Below, one piece after another: positions 27,901 to 36,900 of a stretch of DNA of 64,000 nucleotides. Position numbers and translations under genes: made by a program. Under the pieces are notes generated by a model that saw nothing but the letters and a program-made list of their open reading frames with translations, ran no database searches and had not been told where the DNA came from. Origin of the DNA: Solanum dulcamara (taxonomy: Eukaryota; Streptophyta; Magnoliopsida; Solanales; Solanaceae); the NCBI RefSeq assembly GCF_947179165.1, contig NC_077247.1, positions 9,449,001-9,513,000 on the forward strand, read 5' to 3'. How positions within the stretch are numbered: the stretch's first letter is position 1; the number at the start of each line of letters is the position of its first letter.

Positions 27901-30900
27901 AATACAACTTAAGAAATCCAAATTGCATGTCCAAACAAAGATTTCAACTTGAAATTATGTCCAAATGGGCCCTAAATATGTCACAAGTTGGTATTGCTCG
28001 TATTGTTGAGTTACAGGTCCCACATAGGTATAAAGAGACACCCTATAGATTTATACCAGTAATGTACCATCCACTTTTGTTGATACTTATTTTTTCCCAC
28101 ATGATATTGGAACCAACTATTGGTAAGCCCATCTGCATACTCATAAGTCAGCATTCAAATTCAAATTGAGTTATATAATGCTCAACATCTGGTGTAAAAG
28201 GCATCTAAAGGTCTTTCTAAGGGGATAGGTCATTCCACCAACAGCCTTAAGGTTTTGGCTAAATGTTCACATTCTTTCTTTCCTTTAATATCATTGTGTT
28301 ATGTTATTAACTAATCAGAATTGATTCCATGAGATTATAAACCATTGAGCTTTCCTCTATATTATATATCCATTTATTATGCTGATGATTCATAATCTGA
28401 TAACTTTGAAGCTAGTTGTCAACCTATTGCAATCGTCCGCTTTATCCGAACTAGGAACTAGATGCGCTCAGCAAATGACTACACAAAGAGAAGTTGAAAA
28501 CTAGTGTTTTATGTGGGTTAAGGAAAGCAATACTAAATAATGCCTCAAGGATTCGAAAGTGTTTACGCAAGTCTAAAAGTTGGTCTAGTATCACACGGTT
28601 AAATTACATCCAAGGAGCATGATTATGTGACTTTGGTTTATCAATTTTTTTTATTTTTCTTATATGTCCCATAGTTAACTACAAACTTTAACTTGAGTCC
28701 ACCAAAGTATTACATATCAAAAGGGGGAAAGGAAGGTGTCCAAGTGAGAGTAAAGAGTGACAGGAAGAAATAATTGCAAACAATCCCTACAGACATTTCC
28801 CAAAAGAATAAAACTACCACCTACTAGGAATTGGAAAGGCCACAAATAGCTGAAGTGATTATCTTTTTACTTTCAAAATTACCTTCATTCACAACTGGCT
28901 CAGCATGGTTTTCATTATCGACAGCTGTAAAAGAGATATTTCCAAGCCATAAAACTGCAGCTAGCATCGAAAAAACACTCTCTTGATACTCCTTGCTGAT
29001 ATGGACAACATCGAGTGCTTCCTAAAACAACACACCATATTTAGCTTCTCAACAAGTTTTAAAGAAACAAACAAGATCAAAAGTCAATTGGCTTAAACAT
29101 AAAAAGTGAAATAATTTTTTCGTGGAACAAGGATCAAACTTGATTTGACCACTGGAAGAATATTACCATTACAATACGAAATTGTTCAGCATCATCAACC
29201 CCAGAAATTGAGTGGCAATTGCTTTGTCTCAAATAGTTATACTCACTCACATCCTTCAAATTTAATTTTTCTGCAGATGACGCACAAAGAGAGATGAAAT
29301 AACAATTAAGTGTCTGACAAATATAGTCATAACTTTTAAATTCAAAACAACGTACACAGATTTAAGTTTATCTAAGGCATAGTACTGGTCAGAAACCACT
29401 ATAAATCTTAGCACATACTATCATTCAAGCCAACTTCCATTTTTGTTGAGCTGTACCTGCTTTGTACATGCAATTCTCGTCCAAAACCTCTCATATATTG
29501 ATATTAAGCTGCATTTGCATGTGCTAAACTTCGATCCTCAATTAAAGCAAATACACATTTTTTCAGGAAAGGATTGTAAGGAGGATAGGGAAACTGAAAT
29601 AAGGACTACCAATGTGCATTGCAACTAAGGTGAACTATCTTCCTCTGAAGATAATCCACAGGTCATTAACAGTATCTATGACATTTACAATAAACAATGG
29701 AAGTGCCAACCAATAACAGCCGCATCATAAAGGAAAAACATCTAGAGAAGATGTATTGAGAGATCATACAATGAAAATCTCACCCTCATATATGTTTATC
29801 AGTTCATACCTTTGAGAGCCCCTGGAGCTCCTGCACAGAGCTGATAAAATATATGATATGACCTTTCTCCCTCGCTACACTGAACCACTCTGGACTGTTC
29901 CATAAAACTTATTCATTAAGTTTATATTACAAAAAATAAGATTTGCTGTCGATCAAGGCAACTCAAAGGGAAAAAGTACCTTTTCAAGTAGAACTGTGAA
30001 GATCGAGAAACCATGCCAGCAGTCGAAGGAAAAGTACAAATACATGTCAGCCACTTGATTTGACTTAAGTACAAAAATTTGATTTCAATGAACTCGTACA
30101 AATTGCTGTCTTACATGTTTGAATATTAGCCCCAGATATTTTTCCAGTCTCACTAAAGTGAATCTCAATAAGCTTCCCCTGTCAACAAATAGTTAACAAT
30201 TTCTCAAAGACTCGGCAGACATCTTGAAAAATGATTACAACGTCAAAATTCAGTTCAGGTTAAAGGAAAACTACTTACAAATCGACTTGAGTTGTCATTT
30301 CTTAAAGTTTTAGCATTACCAAAGGCTTCTAAAATCGGATTTGTTTTCAGAATCTCATCCTCTATTCCACTACCACCTCCAAGGGCAGCCAAGTATTGCA
30401 TTGCAATCTTTGCTGTTTCAGTTTTTCCAGCTCCGCTTTCCCCACTGGGTATGAACAAATCAAGGACTATTTTAGGATACAGATTATCTAAGATGACTTA
30501 ATGCAATAAATTACTACTCACGAAATTCTTGAAAGTCAACACATATCACAAGCATTATAGGAAATCAAAGAGGATCATCTGTAATAATCAAGAAGTATGG
30601 TAGATATAACTACTAGTCAGCGTCTAAACAAAAAAGAACGTAGATTAGTCTAACTCCAGCTAGCAGGAAATAAGCACACTAGAAAAGGCCAATCAGCCTA
30701 AACGATAAGAATGCATGCCTTCGTGTAAGCCACCTAGTGAGAATAACAAATTACCAAACTAATCATCCACTTTCCACTCTGAGTTTACCAAAAGTGATCT
30801 CCTTAGTATTATTTCTTTTTTCTTAAAGGGAATATCCTTAGTGATGTTATTTGTGCCAAAAAGCATATAATATGTAACGAAACAGTAGTAGTAAGAAAAA

Positions 30901-33900
30901 AAGTCTGCACCTAGTGATCTCATTAAAACAAAAAGTCTGCACCTAGTGATCTCATTAAAACAAATCGAAAAGGAAGTTTGGACAATCCAGGCCTTAAGAA
31001 GGGCCTTTGCTTCTCATTGAAAAGTTCTCTTTATCTCTAACCACATGTATGAAAACATGCATTGTAAAAAAACTGACTTATTTTGATGAGACATACATTT
31101 AGAAATAGGACCTGATTACCTCACTATGATTTCCTGCATTTATCCAAGCCTTTCCTAGCATAATAGGAATAATTAAATATTTTGGCAGCATAAGACCATC
31201 AATCTGCAGCCGTTCGCCGTACAGTAAAACATGCTAGAATTTTTCTCCCCTTTGATATGGAAAAGACAGCAGTCACAGAGATTGCCGACTTCTATGTGTT
31301 ATGTCGAGCTGAACTGGGAAAATGATTTAGGGTTTGTCGCCATAAGGACTAATGAGATATGTAGAGGGACACGTGTACACGTATGGAGCAGCCAGCAAAT
31401 AAATGAAGGATAACACGGATTGTGATCATACAGCGCAGAATTAAAAGGGGAAGTCATGATATACGGCTAAGGATTAGCATCAGCTAACTAAATACCTAAC
31501 AGACTCGAGCTGGACAGTTATGCGAATTCTGGAAAAAATCCTAACCACCAAATATCTTCTCTCTAATGTCTAGCTTCTCTCTCCATCTCTTCTAACATTC
31601 TTCTTCCTAATTCTTTCAGGGAAATTACAGAGGAACTCAAGCTTGTAATGGAGTATTAAGCTTAAAATTACCCTCTTTATTTTCATCATTCAAATGTGGT
31701 TACATTGTATCAAATTCACAATCAATAAAATTCCATTTCTGTCCTATTCCTTGATTTCAATTTACATACATTGCAGGATATCACAATTGGTATCAAAGCA
31801 TAAGCCTGGCCTTAAAAGATAACAATTACAGAGACAAAGGTCTAAATCGGTGGAGGATAACATGAATAAACTCGAGTCACAATTGCAGAATCACATGGCT
31901 GAAACAGGTAAGAAATCTGAAGCCACTGATGTAAAGATTGATAATCTGGGAAGAGAGCTTGACATATGATGGAAACACTTCTGCCGGTGCAGAATGGCAT
32001 CTTGGGTAGTTGTTATGGTCCATTGCAAAGTCCCACATCGGTACAACAGAATGTTGATGTGGGGTATTTAACAACCGGGGCTCTCCTACCTTAATAGCTA
32101 GCTTATGAGGTGTGGTTCTCCCTGTTATACAATGGTATCAGAGCCACCCACTGCTCTTTGTACCTGTCATGCCTTGGATGGTGATGCCGGTATGGCAGTG
32201 TTTGTCTGGGGCTAGTAATGTCGAGCGCACAGCTGTCGAGGATGACGGAAACAGAGCGTGGTGGTTTGTTATGGTCCATTGCAAAGTCCCACATCGGTAC
32301 TACAAAGTGCTGATGTGGGATATTTATCACCCTGGACTCTCCCATCTTACTAGCTAGCTATTGGGGTGTGGTTCTCCCTAGTTATAACACTATGACATGT
32401 CCTTGCCTTTTTTTTTTAATCACCCAGAAATCCCCGAGCCCATGGCCCACAGTTCCAATTAAGGTGAATAATAGATCAGGCCCTCTAACTTTCTCCAATT
32501 AAATACCAAGCTTTTGTCTGCAGCAAGGTTGGAACCCATAACATGTGCCTAATCCACATATCACGTGTTGCAGTCTTACACTTTGAAATTGTGTAATTTT
32601 GGAAAATAGCATATTTTTCTAAAAGCTTCCCCCATTATCATTTCCAGCCTTTACCTAAACTTCCCTAGCAAACAAGTTTACTTTTGTTTGGCATCAACTG
32701 CTGATACACCCCAAATCAAAAGGCATACACCAACAGTCTGTTGCCAATTGAAATGTGAGAAAGCAATTTAGCATCTTCATTCCTCTATATTACAGAAAAA
32801 ATAGCAATGTCACAGATTTTCTTCCTTCTAAGATTATGTCCTTTCTATTTCTTGTACTTAAACTTAGTGTACTTTCTAGATTCTCATCTAACTAATCATA
32901 TCTGGTAACTAAGGAGATTGGCTCCCCTAGTTGTTCCCTGTGCCAGCTGTTATACAGCATTACTTTTTAGCAAGTCTTTATATACATGTTCGTACAATAT
33001 ATTCTCATCTAACTAATCATATCTGGTAACTAAGAAGATCGGCTCCCCTACTTATCTAATTTTCGCATGGATATCAAGAGATTTTAAGTCTTTTGAGATA
33101 ACTTCTCTCCATGTCACAGGTGCATGAATGGACCAGTAAGTTAAAGCAGTAAATGCGGAGCTCGACAGCAGAGGGGGCAATAAAGTGATGGGACAAATAA
33201 CATTTGTTTTAAAAAAAAATTAAAGTAGTGTATATTAGTTAGATGAGATTCAGCTCTGAAGATTCGAGAAGAAAGTGGATATTAGAAGACAACAACCAAA
33301 AAATATAAGGCATTTAACTAGCTGACCTTATAATGATAGACTGATTCACTTCATCTGCAGAAAAAAGGGAACTATGTAAGATTTATCATGATTGCCAGGA
33401 ACTATGTCGGCCTCAATCATTATTACTGGATATACATAACAAGTACCTCGAACCATTTCTCTTATTGCCATATCTGTGATGGCATATACATGTGGGCTCT
33501 CAACGGATTTACGTTTATAAGCTTCAATGTAGTCGTTGCTATACAATGCGACTTTCTTAAAAGGATTCACAGCAACAAGAACAGGGCCAGCTTTTGTCTA
33601 AAAGATATGAAGAGGATAAGAAATAAAGGTATAAGAATAAGAAACCTCAAGAAAAAGTTAACTACAACTTGATTAGGGCATACATAAATCATATCTCTAT
33701 TGTATCTGTACTGAAGATTGTACAGCACTGATGGCTCATTTAGATAACTCAATTGCATAAGATCATCCACACCATCGAGAATATCAGGATTTGCAGGTAT
33801 TAAATCATCAGCTTTAACTTTTAAGACCTGATTTGACCAAAAACAAACAAGGCGTGAGATTAAATCATATATTTGAACCTTCACTAAGCATGAAAAGACT

Positions 33901-36900
33901 TTTAATTTAAAGAAGAAAGAGATGTGTTTGTAAAATAAACTAGGAACAAGAACTTCAAGAAAGTTTGACAAGTAAGATATAGAGCCCTTAGAATAGGAAG
34001 AAGCATGGAAGTGACTGGGAATCTGGGGAGGGAGAAAAATGGTGGTACAGGTTGGAGCAGGACAAGGGTAAGGTACACAGAGGCCATGATGAAATGAAAA
34101 TGAGAGCAGACAGATGGGTGAAATAAAATAAACATACTTCTTTTTTTTATAAGGCATCCCTTCTTTTCAACTTTTTGAACAGATTGACTAGAGAACTGCC
34201 AAAACAGTTTGTTTCTTTAATCAGAATGCTCTGTAAGCAAATAGATGAAAGAATTTAAGCAAACTGCCTTACTTTTCCTTCAGACAATGATATGAGAACT
34301 TCATTTCCAGATTTCGAAATGAATGTTCCCAGCTCCCAGCTCCCATCAGCTAGTTGAAACCATGAATGAAGCTTCTGCAACAAGCCCGTGCCAAAAGTTC
34401 AAAAAAGAAGATAAGAAAATCATTAAAAGGGGGAATATGTTTGTGCGATCAAACCAGCATATGATGACTACAAGCCAGTAGAAAAGATCTCATCGACCAA
34501 CCCCACACATAAATTATGAGGGGGGAAATGGGGGATTATCCTGCTTCAAATCATTGCAAAGGTAATAATAGCACATGTTGAACATTACTTGTATACATCA
34601 CAACCCAAATCCAACATAAAATTCAAAAGAACTTGAATTCAAACAAGCAAGAGCAACAATTTGAAGGCTGTCATTGACTATTTTAAGTCTAAGAATTTTT
34701 CCAAAAGCTGTCCACGGGTGAGATAAACTAGGCCATCTTTTGGCATTTGCACAAGATCCAACACTATAAAGCACTTGTCAAGAACCAATAAAATATTCCT
34801 GGATTAACAAAAAACCCGGTAATTGGTTACAATCTGTCTAAGATTACATCCTACCCTCCCCAGACCCCACTTGTGGGATTTCACTGGGTATGTTGTTGTA
34901 GTTGTTGTTCTGTCTAAATTTACAGGTTGCACAGAAACAGTGAGATGCAAGTTTAACTTAGGTGCAGCATCAAAAAATCAATAAACAACCTGTGTGTTTG
35001 CAAGCTTCATGAATGGTAGTAACTTCTCCAACTCGTTTCCTCCTCCTCCCAGACCTCCCCCCCCCCCCCCAAATTCCAGTCTCCAGAGCCATTTCAAAGC
35101 TACTTCAGATCATTCAACATCTTTCCAAGCGTTGTAACTGTGTTGAAGTATGTGACTAACTCATCTAAAATCTTAAGTTTGTTAGAAAGGGAACGCTTTT
35201 ATTTATTTAATCATGTCTTCAACATGCCCCCTCATCCGTAGGCTTGATTCTTTTTCATGAGCTAAAAATGGGGAATTTTTTTCTAATAATAGGTAGCGGT
35301 GAGACTTGAAAACAGGACCTATGCTTGCTGTGGAAAACAGGACCTATGCTTGCTGTGGTACCATGTTGAAATATGTAACTTACTCATTTAAAAGCTTAAA
35401 CCATTAGATGGAACTATTATATATTTTATAATGTCTTCAACAAACTCAAAAAATGATAACTTGTTCGGTTCATGAAATCCATCCATTTGCATGACCTTAA
35501 AATTAATTGGGGAAATACCAATGGTATTGGAACTCTGAAGAGGGGATTTAAGCATGAATCTTTTGAAACAGGAGCGCACACGAGTTTAGTATAACTAGAG
35601 ACTTCTCTATGAGCATAACCACAAACTTGTACACCAGAAGAAATACTATACAATCACTCACAATACCAGAAATTATTGAAAAGTTAAAGTCCCAGATTTT
35701 CCTTTGGAAAGTTCCTGTCACGATATTCCCAAAAGAATTGGTGTACTACACATTCTACTGTACTCACAAATTGTATCCCTTTAGTGAGCAAGGCTCGGAC
35801 AATATGTATCGCCCCATACTCCTTGGCATAGACAGACTTTCAAATCATTAAGGCTCTCTCAGAAGCAGATGCATCTCTCATAATTCACAAGCCAATTACA
35901 TAATGAGAAACAAGGGAGATAGTCTTCTATCTAAGAACAAAAGATGCAGTATGCATTATGTTTGATTCTTCTGCGATTCACATGATGGAAAATTCATACT
36001 TCATTCCACAAAAAGAGGAATAGGTAACCTCTATGTGCTGAAACTTAAATAGATTATTTTCACACTGCGTATAGTAAGTTGATCATCTTCTAACTGTAAC
36101 ACGGAAGAGAAACTCCAGAAAGACATTCCTACTTAAGCCAATGTTTACAAAAAGAATTACCAACAAAAGCAAGCCAGTTTTCAATCTAGCAGCTTAACCA
36201 AATCCTAGTAGAAAGGTTGCAGATATTGATGGTTTCTGGGTCAACTTGTATGCACCTCAAGTAGTCCACTGGACAACCTATCCAGCCACAAACACAGGTT
36301 AAGGATCTTGCTCATAGTGGCTGAAACAGATGGCCTCACACCAAATGTTGTCGCTGGGATTTGAGTCATCATCAGATTGATACTCTCGTACCTCAACCTC
36401 TAGGTATCGCATTGGGAATAGAAAGGACAGTTGTTGATAAAGCATTCTTCTTTATCCAGATTATGAAGATTAGCATAAGCACCTCTGGGGACTTTATTTC
36501 AAGCAACCAAATCAGAGAAAATTCAACCTTTAACAGGTAACACATTGGAGAAAATGTCACCATCCCTTATAAAATTCCATTTCTTGGTAAGTCATCCATA
36601 GTAGGAAACATTACCCTTAGACAAATAAAAGGATATATCTCATTGTTCATAAAGCATTTTCTTCTCCAGATACTGGGGAAAAAACAAGCTCTCTGGATAC
36701 TCCATTCCAAGCTACGGATCAGAAAAAAGTTAGACTATAAGCCACATACTTGGAGAAAATGCTACCAACCCTTCTAAATTTTCATTCCTTTATGGGAGTC
36801 ATCCATTGTATGGAACACTTCCTTAATTACAAAAGATGTTTCCATTGTTCATCCGCGCTACTGTTTCTTTCGTAATGAACAACTATGCAGTTGTATAAGA

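Larger units (their letters stand above)
30445..33326 (-). other. Myosin intron 5 with transposon pieces
   Basis: 2882-bp intron. It holds an exact 34-35-bp tandem duplication (30898-30965, GTCTGCACCTAGTGATCTC twice), an LTR with PBS (31421-31800), a TRIM (32011-32389) and a 50-bp dispersed duplication (32881-32930 and 33001-33053, with ATCTAACTAATCATATCTGG). No coding signal. Confidence 0.6.
20430..33354 (-). other. Myosin VIII exons 5-17 (motor core)
   Basis: Exons: E5 33327-33354, E6 30279-30444 (P-loop and switch I), E7 30115-30178, E8 29980-29993, E9 29810-29894, E10 29167-29270, E11 28883-29021, E12 26914-27032 (TEDS residue), E13 26657-26809 (switch II), E14 26492-26581, E15 21250-21327, E16 20791-20949, E17 20430-20636. 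Large introns are I5 (30445-33326), I11 (27033-28882) and I14 (21328-26491). Several others are only 75-120 bp, near the lower limit for plant introns. All exons keep frame and each matches the expected myosin head order. Confidence 0.95.

Noticed and set aside
33567..34157. 196-codon minus-strand open frame as a separate gene
   Set aside because: Only its middle part is real (myosin exon 3); the rest is intron read-through.
35057..35070. Run of 14 C as a functional motif
   Set aside because: An intronic homopolymer, most simply a slippage product or sequencing-prone site.
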